This document shows positions 49,423 through 61,030 of a stretch of DNA of 64,000 nucleotides, piece after piece (position 1 is the first letter of the stretch; every line of letters begins with the position of its first letter). Source of the DNA: Monoplex corrugatus (Eukaryota; Mollusca; Gastropoda; Littorinimorpha; Ranellidae); the NCBI GenBank assembly GCA_030674185.1, contig CM060307.1, positions 47,086,181-47,150,180 on the forward strand, given 5' to 3'. The translations under genes and the position numbers were made by a program. The notes below the pieces were generated by a model. That model saw nothing but the letters and a program-made list of their open reading frames with translations, searched no databases and was not told the DNA's origin.

Positions 49423-49571
49423 TTAACCCTTTGACTCCTGCACTCTATCCACCAACAGCAAAAACATAACCTGGTGGATAGGGCGAGGGAATCAAAGGGC
49501 TATGTTTTTGCTGTTCCAGCATGGTTGACGATGCAATATGCTAGTAAATAAGATGTGGAAGTCAAAAGGTG
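49423..49571. mobile_element. TTAA palindromic element, copy 16 (short)
   Basis: The left TTAA is intact and the right end is eroded (GTCAAAAGGTGC). One inner arm is missing. Confidence 0.68.
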
Positions 49572-50055
49572 CATTGGAAAGGTGCAGTTTTCAAAACTTT
49601 TTTTTTTTTTTTTTTTTGGGTGGTCATAGTGTGATGTCATGACCTAAGCTAATATACAGGTAAGATACCATCACACTCAGTGGATTATGTGGTTTGCTGT
49701 GGCTTACTGGTGAAAGTACTGAAACTAGATTTTGACTGCATGCTTTATTGAGCAAGCTCTTTTTCATGTTTTGTTTCTTTTCTGTGGTGTATGTGGTAAT
49801 GAGTCTCATGAGTGACCGTTTACAAATAAAAATCATCTTCATAAATTATCTGACAATGAATGTTATTTTTTTTTTGTTTTCTATTTTTTTCTTTGACATC
49901 CGAAGAAACGTTCAAAAACCTTACCAACATTTTCAACCGAGCTTGTATTTCAGGAGAAAACATGATTTTAAACTGAGTGTGTGACCTCTAACTTGTAAGT
50001 CTTGGAGAGTTGATTCTGGCATCATCTGCAAATTTCGATGCTGGTGGCAAAGGGA

Positions 50056-50247
50056 TTAACCCTTTGACTCCCACACCCTGTCCACCAGCATCCTGCATTG
50101 CGACCATTGCCAGCAAAGCAAAAACTTAACCCTTTGATTCCCTCACCCTATCCACCAGCTTCCTGCAGGAAGCTGGTGGATAGGGGAGGGAATCAAAGAG
50201 TTAAGTTTTTGCAGTTGGTGGATAGGATGCGGGAGTCAAAGGGTTAA
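50056..50247. mobile_element. TTAA palindromic element, copy 17
   Basis: Full length. The inner palindrome CAGCTTCCTGCAGGAAGCTG is perfect at its centre. Confidence 0.8.
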
Positions 50248-50949
50248 ATTGCTGCATAAAGAAGGCTCTACCACAACAGCCAGTCAGCAAAGAGCACAGC
50301 TATCATCTTTTACCTTCAAAAATGTAAGACACACAACCACATATGCCAGATGATTTTAACCAGAGACAAACATTACTTGTACTTCAAATCAAACATAAAT
50401 CTGAGACAACAAAATAACAACAGGTCATATACCATTAAAATCCAATTTCAATGTTACTAAATTCATAAAATCAATGTCACAGAAAACATTTATCACAAAA
50501 ACAAAACACAGAGCCTAAATCAATCCTTACATTCGTAACACAACACACAGCCTAAATCAATCTTCATTTGGGAGTCACACAAGATGAACTACACTCTTCA
50601 TCCATATGTCAAAAAAGAAAAAAGTAATCATCCATTAAAAATCATAGTATAAGGAATGTTGAAAAATGTAACGGAAGTCACACATATAAAAAACAAGCAA
50701 TGTGTTATGGGTTTTTACAACCACATTAACACAGAACAGAACAGAATAAAAACATTCTGTTCACAAGGTAATTGTCTCTTTACAACACAGAAAGGCACAA
50801 CAGAATGAAAGCACTCGCCTGACAATTTTTTTTTTTTACGCTTACAACCTGAAAAGCACTACCAAACGGAATAGAAACATTCTGTTCTTTTATTTTTCAA
50901 ACATCAGAAACATTTTCTCCATCTTACTGTGCTTAAAATGAACATGAAC

Positions 50950-50956
<7 letters not shown>

Positions 50957-50993
<37 letters not shown>

Positions 50994-51759
50994 CACACAC
51001 ACATGTGCGCACGCACACACACAGAGCACACATATATCCATGCACATTATGCAAGCACACAAACTCGTCATTATCATTAAAAAGGAAAAGTCGATCATGA
51101 TAGCAACTCCTTCCCACCATTAAATCTGAGGCGGTAACATCGACAATCTTCATTTCTTCATACTGAAGATTAGCCTCTGCAGTGCGCCATCATTTCAAAA
51201 GTTCAAAAACTATGTATCGAAGCAAGTATCTATCATCATCATGGATTGCATCTTCAAGGAACACTGGAATGTGCTATCATTCACACTTAAGCCAGACATA
51301 TCATTATTAACTTGTCTCACATCAAGCCCCCCCCCCCCCCCCCCCCCAAGTCAATGTACAAAGCCTCCCTGCTTATCAACACGATGTAAACATTATTTCC
51401 ATATTCAGAATCAAGCCAGTCTGTCATCCACTTCGGGAGAGAAAAAAGAGGAGATGAGTAAATACAAAAGTAAATAAATACGTAAAAATGAATAAAGGAG
51501 TATGTAGATACATAAACAAGATATGAGAACAAATAACAGAAAACACACTATGCATTCATACTTGCACACTCATATCCACACAGCATGATGGCCGACAAAA
51601 CCACCACCACCAAGAACAATAACAACACACAAATAATGAAATATACAAAAGCTCATATATACATCAACAAACATACATGCAGCAGATGATAAAATAAAAG
51701 GCAGGCAATTATCATGACAAACTTAAAGATGTAAAGACAACAATCAACACACAGATATC

Positions 51760-51790
<31 letters not shown>

Positions 51791-51830
51791 ACACCACACA
51801 CACACCACGCATGCACACCACACACACGCA
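50957..51830. repeat. scattered (CA)n and poly(C) tracts
   Basis: CA at 50957-51022, C-run at 51327-51347 and CA at 51761-51830. Sequence between is A/T-rich with no exon seen. Confidence 0.88.
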
Positions 51831-51859
51831 CAAGCGTGCATATGTAACAGCCATCAATT

Positions 51860-52530
51860 TCCATTGTTACACTGAGGTTGTGATATCATACGTAGCGTTT
51901 TCTTCATATATGGTGTTTCCATTCTCTTTGACAGTGAAGCCCCCATCCAGATCTGTTATTGGTGACTGAGCCATCCGTGTATATGATTACATCTTTGGGG
52001 TTGCAACTTAGTACTTAGTTGCTCCATGAGTAGTTGAATTTCTGCAACTGTTTTCCCTTCTGGCCATTCAAAACAGTGTCTCCCTTGATTTTTCTTTTTT
52101 TGATTTTTGAAATGGTTTGGGATGTTTTTATTATTCCTTAATTCCTTCAAGTTCTGTCAGCTGACACACGTGCTGAATGGATTCCTCTGCTCATCAACGA
52201 TTTTCCCTGTTGGTGTCTGTTGCCTTAAGTTGTTCTGACCATCTCGTGGAGTGGGTTTTCAGGTTTTTCTCATGCCCTGAAATATGCCTTCACTTGTTCT
52301 ATTCGGTGTCTCAACTGCATAAAGGAAGATCAAGCAGGTATCATATATAGTCTTTGTGGATGTATCTTTAGTGGTTCCAAGGATCACACTCATCACTTTG
52401 TTTTGTATTCTTTCTAGTTTTAGCAGGTTTGCCTGTGACAACATACTGAGGCCCAGTTCATAATCGATGACATTCAATATTACAGCTTGGTATAGCTGAA
52501 ACTGTACTACAGCTTGGTATACCTGAAACA
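51860..52530 (-). pseudogene. LINE fragment: RT C-terminus and RNase H
   Basis: On the minus strand, 52530 to about 52260 reads LLKLERIQNKVMSVILGTTKDTS, the region after the reverse-transcriptase domain in I/CR1-like LINEs. Further on, the RNase H start is visible as YTDGSV followed by SGWG and, near 51900, ATYDITTS and TMEID. Several stops and frame changes break it. It abuts the plus-strand LINE at about 52535 in opposite orientation. Confidence 0.72.
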
Positions 52531-52540
52531 CCACCCATAA

Positions 52541-54037
52541 TGAAAGATGAAGTTAGAGCAGCATTGAAAAGATGAAACCAGGAAAAGCCCCAGGACCAGA
52601 CAACATTACCACAGAGATGATTGAAGCTCTGGAGGAATTCAGTATAGAAAAAATAACAGTCCTCCTAAATGAAATTTACGACACTGGAAAAATCCCCAAA
52701 GATATGTGAATATCAATTTTCACTGCACTTCCCAAGAAGACGGGGGCTATAGAATGCGAACTCCATCGCACAATCAGTTTGATGAGTCATGTAACCAAGA
52801 TCCTATTAAGAATAATCATGATGATGACAAGGAATAGAATCAAAAGAGAAATTGCAGATGAACAGTGTGGATTTGTGGAAGGGAAAGGAAGTATTAATCC
52901 ATATACATCCTAAGAACTATCACAGAGAGGTCAATCAAGATGAACAAGGATTTATCTTTATGCTTTGTTGATTTGTTGACTATACCAAGACTTTTGATCG
53001 GGTAAGACATGAAGAATTGATCAACCAACTAGAAAGACTCAATACTGATAGAAAAGATCTATGAATAATCAGAAATATGTATTGGGAACAAACAGCTGCA
53101 ATGAGAATAAAAAACAATATAAGCTCTTTCCAAAACATCAAAAGAGGAGTCAGACAGGGTTGTGTTTTGTCACCAGATCTGTTTTCACTTTACAGTGAAA
53201 ACATCATGAGAAACCTAGAGCAAGACCCTGGATTAAAGGTTGGAGGAAAAATGATAAACAACATTCAATATGCAGATGACACCATGCTAATTGCAGAAAG
53301 TGAAAGGGACCTACAAAACCTTGTGAATATACTTGAAATAGAAAGCAAAGGTAAGGGATTAGAACTAAACAGCAGGAAGACTGAAGTCATGGAGATCAGT
53401 TAAAAAACATGAAATCCCCTCATGCAAAATAACAGCAAAGGCACAACCTTAGACAGGTTGATAAGTTTAAGTACCTGGGAATGATCATTTCACCAGACAG
53501 CAGATGCACATCAGAAATAGCCAGCAGAATCGGCCAAGCCAAAACAACATTCAAGAAGATGAAAAGCATTCTTACCAACAAATGCCTATCATTTAACATC
53601 AGGAAGAGAGTTCTTGAATGTTATATATAACTAATACTGTTGTACGGTTGCGAGGCGTGGACAGTCAACAAGCAAACCCAGAGCAAGATTGAGACAGCCT
53701 AGATGTGGTTTCTAAGAAGGATGTTGAGAGTTCCATGGACAGCAAAGAAAACAAATGAGACAGTCTTGATGGAGGCAGATACAAGTAGATCATTCATAAG
53801 GAAGATTAGGAAAAGACAGGCAACATTCATAGGCCATTTTATGAGGAAAGGGGAATTGGAACACCTGATCACAAGAAAGCTGGAGGGAAAGAGAGCACTG
53901 GGTAGACCCAGGGAGAAGATACTAGACGGACTTGCAGAGATGCTTGAGGCAACAAGAGATAGAGACAGATGAAGTCCATAATCGCCAACGCCATGCATGC
54001 GGCAAGGCACCTGATGATGATGATGATGATGATGATA
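52541..54037 (+). pseudogene. RTE-like LINE reverse transcriptase, 5'-truncated
   Basis: Frames on the plus strand spell a reverse transcriptase: KPGKAPGPDN, ALPKKTGAIECELHRTISL, EEQCGFVEGKG-like DEQCGFVEGKG, then an RT core frame at 53077-53403 with RGVRQGCVLSPDLFSLYSE and the catalytic box QYADDT at about 53266-53283. The C-terminal part (53703-53972) ends RKLEGKRALGRPREKILDGL. Stops at 52919, 53063, 53401 and elsewhere make it inactive. It ends in a (GAT)n run at 54014-54038, a typical simple-repeat tail for RTE-type LINEs. The 5' endonuclease part is absent. Confidence 0.85.
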
Positions 54038-54183
54038 GCTGAAACTAGTGAAAGAAATGACGTTCTTCAATGCCTTTAGCCACCACTGTTTTTATGATTG
54101 AAAGGCCTTTTTAAAAAAAAGTCATTTGAGTGTAGTGGTCTCCACATGTTTTCTGAAGGTTGGACTAAGACTGGTTTTATTTG

Positions 54184-54186
<3 letters not shown>

Positions 54187-54243
<57 letters not shown>

Positions 54244-54254
54244 TGTGGTGTGTG

Positions 54255-54298
<44 letters not shown>

Positions 54299-54312
54299 GT
54301 GTGTGTGTGTGT
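54187..54312. repeat. (TG)n microsatellite
   Basis: Lies between two LINE fragments. Confidence 0.97.
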
Positions 54313-54419
54313 TTTTCCAACCAAAGAAAAAGAAGAAAATGGAAATCTGGTCTGGCTAGGCCATCCATTTCCTTTAACCCCACACCTTATATTTTACAAA
54401 CAATGCCAGCATGAGGTAA

Positions 54420-54965
54420 AATCCGTTCATTTCTCTCGGCCAATATCACAAACAAGCTGTGTATATCTTTCATTCTATCCACACTAGACTACTGTAACTC
54501 TCTCTTGGCTGGACTTTCTGACGATAAGCTATCCAAACTCCACGATAAGCTAACCAAACTCCACAAATCCAAAACAGTGCAGCTCAACTTGTCCAACAGG
54601 AGAGCAAACAAAGCAATGAAAAGGCATTCTTGCAAAAACTACACAATCTACAAAAAATGAAAACTATATTGGCTACCAGTCAAAGCAAAAACAAAGTTTA
54701 AAATTGCCACCCTCTGCTTTCAATGTCCGAGTTCGAAGACAATGCCAGCTTCTGTGTCAGAACTTCTCCTGCCACACAAACCATCATAAGTTCTCAGGTC
54801 TCAAGAAGCTTCTCTCTTAACTGTACCTCAGTTCTGACAACTTGTTTTGGCCCAACATGAAACTCCCTTTAAACAAAGCAGTTGTCTGCTTATTTTTAAA
54901 AAGCACCTCAAAACAACTCTTTCAAAAGTATTTCCAAAAATCATTAAATAATGCCTGTGGCTCTT
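54420..54965 (+). pseudogene. CR1/L2-like LINE C-terminal fragment
   Basis: Reads STLDYCNSLLAGLSDDKLSK, then after a frame break YWLPVKAKTKFKIATLCF and LSNRRANKA-type sequence, the region after the RT domain in CR1/L2 LINEs (LDYCNSLLAGL, WLPVxxRIxYK). It is broken by stops and ends near the (TG)n run at 54990. No terminal repeats. Confidence 0.7.
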
Positions 54966-54989
54966 CTAAATCTAGTGGTATTGCAATCT

Positions 54990-54995
54990 GGTGTG

Positions 54996-55060
<65 letters not shown>
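54990..55060. repeat. (TG)n microsatellite
   Basis: Follows the CR1/L2-like fragment. Confidence 0.97.
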
Positions 55061-55062
<2 letters not shown>

Positions 55063-56526
55063 CACAGGGGGTGCATGTATACATTATGTATATATATACA
55101 CATTTGTGTGCTTATTTGTGTATGTATTGGTGTACGGGTACATGTATCCGTATGTCTGTACTGCACTTTATTGTACTGTATTGGCACGGAAATAAGATGC
55201 TGTATTGATGTTTTAATGTGCATGTATTGATCGTTGTACCACATTACTGTATTCACATCCCAATGTCTATGCTGTTCATAAAGTGCAACGACATTTTCTG
55301 ACATGTAACAACGAGCATTTTCTGACATGTATGTATCTGTATCAGTAAGATACGTCGCTGTCGCCAAGACTTATGGCACTATCGCGACAGGTGGGGGTGT
55401 GCGCAGCTTTAGCAGGTTTACTGCTGAGATGATATCAGTCTTTTAAAGTTTTCAAGGGTTGGTGCTCTCACGACATTTTCTTCCAGATGGTTTACGCTCT
55501 GTAAACAGCATAATAATTGTTATCATTATTATCATGCCTTGATGTTCCTGTCTGAGTAGTCTCGTTTTGCTACAAACAGGAAAAAGAACAAAAGTCAATT
55601 TCAAGATCACAATCATTATGCAAAACATATCAGACAGTGCTCCAAAAGGCAATGAAAAGGGAGATTGCTGTCATGGCTTGACCATCTGGTTTCTGTTTTT
55701 GAATTACATAATTCCAATATTCACAAACTGTTATCATAGTCTAACGACCCCCTTCCCCCTCCTTTTTTGTGGTTTTGTTTTGTTTTTTGTTGTTTGTTTG
55801 TTCTTTTTACTAGCACTGCTCCTTATGTTGTGGACTCAGAGCAGACGTTACCAGCTTCCCTCAAAAAGAAGTTCAGTTGTACATCTTACTCCCCACCAAT
55901 GATCTACTACTTTAGCAGTCATGTTCTGATTATACTTTTACAGCTTTCTCTTACGACAAAGAGCAGCAATGCCACATGAAATTTTTTTTCACTTTTCAGT
56001 TCAACCTTTTCAATACTTTCCCCTACCATTATAGCTCCTTTCAAACCATGAAACAAGCAGATTTTATTAAATCATTGTTTACTCACCTGATTTTTTTCTA
56101 TTCACTACAATGGTCATTCTCACAGTTATAATAGGTCAATAAAAGTGTTGTATCTCTCTTTCTCTTCACACACACACACACACACACACACCACACTCTC
56201 TCTCTCTCTCTCCCCCCCCCCCCCCCCTCTGTCTCTCTAACTCTTGCATAATCAGCCTGTTACACATTCCATCATGAAGGTACAAATGCGAAATTGCCCA
56301 CCCACTCCCCACCCCCCAAATCCCGCATTCTCACTTAAACACACACACACCTTCTCACATCATGTGCCAGTATGATTTTATCAACTTAATTCCTCTCTCA
56401 TCCACTACAATGCTACATATTTAATCTGGTCAATCTACAGATCTGAGATAAAACCAACCTAACAGCCTGGAGTAGGAGGGGGGAGGTCTTGGAATGATTG
56501 CTGACACCTCTTTTCTACTTCTCCGC
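55061..56526. other. intron-like, pyrimidine-rich
   Basis: No exon. Contains a candidate minus-strand AATAAA for the 56.5 kb exon. Confidence 0.5.
56167..56230. repeat. (CA)n-(CT)n-poly(C) microsatellite
   Basis: Three simple repeats in a row. Confidence 0.95.
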
Positions 56527-56876
56527 TTACTGATCATCAGCATCTGTCCCATTAACATCAGGTTTTGTATCTGCAGCCATGCTGGCAACCAAGTTTAGTT
56601 TATGTTTTGTGGAAGCTTCATGTTGAAATAAATTGTGTTTCCGAAATGTTGTGTTGCCTGACAAAAAGCTGTTTCTTCTGTCAGCAGTTTCTGAATGCTT
56701 TAAGCACAACTTGCAAAACATCTTTCTCTTTCCTTGGTCATATATTAGCCAAGGAAACTCTTCTAGCCATGTGTTCACAAATTCCCTGCGTCTGTTGGCC
56801 TCATAGATTTTGGATCTCAACAGGTTTTCTCCAAGGTTAGCCAAAACGGTCTTTGGTGTCCATCTTTCAGGATATT
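56527..56876 (-). CDS. alternative terminal exon: BED/TTF-like C2H2 zinc finger
   Basis: The acceptor AG at 56878-56877 sits behind a TTCATGGTTTCTGTTAC tract, and entry is phase 1. It encodes about 116 residues ending in an acidic tail. Residues 33-92 form one finger: WLEEFPWLIYD leads into FCKLC (C55, C58), a 27-residue spacer containing SFLSGNTTFRKHNLFQH, then H86 and H92 in a H-x5-H arrangement. That layout is typical of the TTF/BED-like fingers at the N terminus of hAT-type transposases and of host proteins such as the ZMYM and ZNF862 groups (family knowledge). No transposase body follows. The role is inferred to be DNA binding, or protein binding through the finger. Its neighbours in the array carry other DNA-binding modules. 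An AATAAA on the minus strand lies near 56063-56068, about 460 bases past the stop. Confidence 0.8.
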
Positions 56877-57029
56877 CTGTAACAGAAACCATGAACTCTG
56901 ACAGACTGTTCTCTTGATCCTAAGCGACAATGTCTAAAAAAACGAGTGTTGAATATAATCAGAAACTCACTAAATCTGTTGTTATTAACTCTACAAAATT
57001 CTATTCAGTGTGACTTGACTAACAGACGG

Positions 57030-57265
57030 CTCACACTGTCATGGTATACAAAAGTTTAAGCGCAATCGACAGATGAATCTGAGAGATCACACTATGTCAG
57101 ACACTAAAGGTCCAAGTGCAATCAACACTTGACCCTTCAGTGATAACACTATATCTAACTCTAGAAGTTCAAGTGCAATCGACAGATCTCAGTGAGTACA
57201 CTATGTCCCACTTTAAGTGTAATCAACAGTTGAATCTCAGCGATCACACTATAATCAGACTGTGA
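57030..57265. repeat. degenerate repeats of about 60 bases, 4 copies
   Basis: Shared blocks AAGTGCAATCRACAGATGAA and CAGNGATCACACTAT alternate. It lies upstream of the 57.8 kb exon's downstream repeat. Confidence 0.75.
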
Positions 57266-57319
57266 AAAGCCCATTTTCCCCCATTTTTCTGTAAGTTAAA
57301 ACGACTCGGCAATACAAGA

Positions 57320-57530
57320 AATGCACACCTATTGTCCTTCATTTCAAGAAACAAGGTTGAGATGTACACCTACTGTTCTTTATTTCAAGAAACACGGTTG
57401 AGATGTACACCTACTGTTCTTCATTTCAAGAAACACGGTTAAGATGTATACCTACTGTTCTTTATTTCAAGAAACAAGAATGAGATGTATACCTAATGTT
57501 CTTTATTTCAAGAAACAGGGTGGAGATACA
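57320..57530. repeat. 42-base minisatellite, 5 copies, with AATAAA on the minus strand
   Basis: The unit is ACACCTACTGTTCTTTATTT followed by CAAGAAACACGGTTGAGATGT. CTTTATTTC in most copies reads GAAATAAAG on the minus strand, placing several potential poly(A) signals 300-450 bases past the 57.8 kb exon stop. Confidence 0.85.
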
Positions 57531-57815
57531 ATGAACTGCCCAGAAAGTTGTTGATTATGGCACTCAAGTACTTGATGTGAAGTTACATCCCACGACCCAA
57601 GTTATAAAATCCAATCAGAAGTTAAGAAAAATAAAACAATCACAACAACGAACTCGCTTGTGGTTTGAGTGGGGTTTTGCAGACCAATATTAATTGAGTC
57701 TGGATAGGATCAGGTGAGAGAATGCTTAAGTTCATCAGATTGAACATGCAAATGGCACAGGCAGGATCAGGAAGTGGGAGGGAGATTCAGAAGAAGGGAG
57801 ATGTATCTATTTCAC

Positions 57816-58105
57816 TCAATATTTTGTATTTTTAAAAGACCTATGCCATACACTGATACAGATGTCCATTTTGAAACACAGTTTCTCTTTTTCTGGTAAG
57901 GCAAGCCATGGCACAAAGAACTGGTCATTAGCTTCTTCGATCTGATCCGAAATCCATAGATCAATACTAATAACTTCCCAAACTTTATCACCTGTTTTCC
58001 CTTTAACAAATTGTTTGGTGAAAGGGAGGTGGATTACTGGTTCTATGGGTGGGTGGGAATGGTTGTTTACAGGGGAAGTAGTTACTCCTCCTGCATCTTC
58101 AGTAT
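57816..58105 (-). CDS. probable alternative terminal exon, domain not recognised
   Basis: There is no early start codon, so this frame is easy to miss. The acceptor AG at 58107-58106 is preceded by a CA/T-rich run ending TTTCAG. Entering in phase 1, the frame stays open for 95 residues to a TGA. Residues 1-35 are a Pro/Ser/Thr-rich linker of the kind seen in the neighbouring exons. Residues about 36-95 are mixed, with evenly spaced Trp (in VWEV, DLWI, PWLAL and VWHR) and an acidic helix-like IEEAND stretch, which looks like a folded domain. I recognise no family. A 96-codon open frame by chance is only about 1% likely, and the phase matches the array. AATAAA hexamers occur in the tandem repeat 300-450 bases downstream. 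An overlapping frame at 57812-58009 on the same strand is a shadow. Confidence 0.55.
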
Positions 58106-58279
58106 CTGAAACTGGTGTTGGGATTGGTTTAGTCAGTTCGGTCTTTAATGGCTAATTTTTGGCTCTCCATGATGTATAGGGTCGGTTTAGTACGTGTTCT
58201 AACCCCCTGACAATACCTGGAAAGAACAGTTCCACGCACTGAACGATGATACATGCAGAATGACTGTTTACTGCAAAGA

Positions 58280-58370
58280 AGCATATGAGACTGCAGACAG
58301 CCAATGAGACTACGCAAGTAGCCAAATGAGACTACACAAGTAGCCAAATGAGGCTACAATAGTAGCCATC
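58280..58370. repeat. short tandem repeats (ATGAGACTACACAAGTAGCCA)
   Basis: Four copies of about 22 bases with substitutions. Confidence 0.75.
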
Positions 58371-58374
58371 AGGA

Positions 58375-58870
58375 CTTGAAAAAGTCAAATGTGAGCAACC
58401 AAAAGTTACAGCCACAAAGGGGTCACTTGGTCAGTTCAATACAACGCTTGCTTGCACAGAACTATTACCACCAGCCAGTCAAAGTATCAACAGTTGTTCC
58501 CTCTATGCTCTTGGTGATGTCACCCAAAGAATTGTGGATTCAACAGAACATTTCATAATGAACTAGTAGCCGCAGAGTTGGCCTGAGGCATATGCTTTTT
58601 TTTATGAAACATGATAAGCAATTGGGTCACTTTGCTAATTTATTAAACATACCTCTGGGATGAATTATTTCTTTCTTGGTCTTTTTGTTGTAGTCCAGCA
58701 ACAATTTGGTAAGGTCAGAGGTCAGACTTCTCGACAAGACTTACTGAAAGTCGACTTTGAACAACCGGAAGTTAAACTCATATTATGTCATAGTCATAGT
58801 CACAACGGAGTCGCTGTCAGTTCAAAACTACTCTTGCTTGCACAGAACTATTCCACCAGGCCAGTCAACA
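58375..58870. repeat. diverged direct repeat pair
   Basis: The segments 58395-58505 and 58765-58870 share GTCACNNNGTCAGTTCAA and CTTGCTTGCACAGAACTATT followed by CCAGCCAGTCAA. The origin is not recognised. Confidence 0.6.
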
Positions 58871-59945
58871 GTGTAAAAGAATAATATTAAATCATCTAGA
58901 TTACCAGAAAGTCCAAAAAAATCGTGAAATATACGATCACAAATCATTGTTATTATACACAACAAAATAACTGCCTAAAAGTGACTTAGCGAAGGGAAAA
59001 TAAAGTTGCAAAAGAAAAACAGATAAGCGCCACATGCCTGCCTCCAACAAAGCTCTTGCATCAATGATGAACTCTCGCATTCTCTCACATGATCCAGATT
59101 CCTGGCAGACTTTTGGGAAGCAAAACCATAATTTACTTTATGCACATGCAGAACGCATACATGCATGCTTCAAATACACAAACACATTATTTCAGGATGC
59201 AGCAAAACTGTTCTTTATTAAAAGTATGAGATTCACACAGAATTACAATGACCATTTCTTAAAATCCCAAAATGAAATTTACTTTACATATTCAAGAATT
59301 ATAAATCAGAGCAACATGAAAGCACTTTATAGTTTACAAAATATTTACACAATACATGATTTAAATGATACGCAAAATGTCAAATGTTTATGTCAAACAC
59401 ATGATAAGAAACTCATGACACACCTGAAATGAAAAAAAAAAATTGATCAGTGTTCGTTAATTCACAATGCTCTTTCCAACACTGACTTCTTTCCAGTAAT
59501 TTAAATCAAACTATTTCAACTACTCGTCCTTGAAGTTTTAACTTATATTCTTGACATTTTTCTCTTCAGTCTGCATAGATTCTGCAAAGATTCTATCGCT
59601 TTTATCTTTTCCATGATAGACAAATTTAGATTCCCTCCCCCACCCACCCCAACCACTGTTTAGTCATCCTCAATGACATTCAATGTCAACATCAACAATA
59701 TGATAAACCAACTCGGGTAAGTAATACCAATCATAAGCCATTAAACATGCTGTTCTCACTATGTGACTCCAATCATCATTGTACAAAGATTTTCCCATAG
59801 CACACTTCTTGCGAAAACATTAAAAATCTGTCACAACAAATCATTTTGTAATAAAAATCTGCTTCACCTAAATAACAACAAAACAGCCCATGTAGGCCTA
59901 CCGACCTTTGTTAACGATGGACTCATCTACAATCTGGACAGTATG
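58871..59945. other. intron-like
   Basis: Plus-strand frames at 59034-59432 have no family signature. Nothing supported. Confidence 0.5.
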
Positions 59946-59949
59946 CATT

Positions 59950-60735
59950 AGAAAGAAAACTGAAAAGCAGTCCAAGAACAGTTCAACATCATCATCAGTG
60001 GTGCCAAGAAACTGGATATGCCATCACCCTACCAAAGCTAGTAGTAACATTCCACCTGTTACTTCAGACTAACCTATAATAAACAGGCAGACAGATTATG
60101 CTAACTTGGAATTAGTTTTGATAGAATGGCATCTTCAGAAAACACGTTGAAACCACTATGCTCGTGAAAGCAAAGGCAAACAAAAGCACTGAATGATGTC
60201 ATCTCTTCCTACTTCACCAAATTGGACTATGGACTAAGAACTCCCAACAATGTTACAGACCCAGAATGAAGCAATGATAGTGATCCGCAGCACCACAAAA
60301 GATAGCACCTGCTTAACCTGCCTTCAATGTAGTCTAGATATAAAATAAAATATGTCAAGGCATACTTCAGAGCCCTGGAAAACCTGCTAAATCCACTTTA
60401 CACCAGGGTCAAAACAGCATTTAAACGCAGTTGCGTCCAATATGGAAAATCATGGATGAGACAGGCAGGAGAATGCATTCAGTGCATATGTCATCTGACA
60501 AGACTAGGCAGGCAAAAGGACGGTGGGAAATTTCCAAATGGTTTCAAAAGCCAATACAAAACCTGTCACACCAAAAATCTTTTGAGACTGTTGTGAATGG
60601 CCAAAAGATAAAAGTTGATGCAGTTAACACTAAGCAGATAAATCTCAAAGATGTTATAAACATGGATGGCTCAGTCACCAACCATTAATCTCGATGGGGT
60701 TTAACTGTCAAATTAAACAGAAATGAAGAAACTAT
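59950..60735 (+). pseudogene. LINE fragment of the same RNase H family as at 52 kb
   Basis: The plus-strand remnant includes a frame at 60431-60688 ending VDAVNTKQINLKDVINMDGS followed by VTNH, a stop and RWGLTVK, which matches the RNase H entry (DGSVT...GWG.TVK) of the minus-strand LINE at 51.9 kb. Upstream, SSYFTKLDYGLRT resembles the preceding RT tail. Stops are frequent. It lies in the intron after the CENP-B-type exon. Confidence 0.6.
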
Positions 60736-60764
60736 GATGTGGTGGTGACAGTTGTGGTATTTGT

Positions 60765-60766
60765 TG

Positions 60767-60833
<67 letters not shown>

Positions 60834-61030
60834 TGCGTGCGAGCATGCGTGCGTGCGTGCGTGCGTGTGTGTGTGCGTGTGTTCTGTGCGTGTGTGCGTG
60901 CGTGTGTGTTGGTTGGTTGGTTCGAGAGGGGGGGAGGGGTATGTTTGTTTTTCTTTGCATAGTCTTGCTTTATTGTATGCGCGTATGCGTGCGTGATTGT
61001 GTGTGTGTGTGTGTGGGGGGGGGGGGGTTT
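60765..61030. repeat. (TG)n/(TGCG)n microsatellites
   Basis: TG at 60768-60815, GCGT units to 60910, then TG and G runs at 60995-61027. Confidence 0.95.

Larger units (their letters stand above)
49572..51860. other. intron-like, A/T-rich
   Basis: A 43-codon phase-1 frame after an acceptor-like site at about 50850 is Cys/Val-rich and not supported. Local duplications at 50520-50560 and 50730-50885. Confidence 0.5.
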
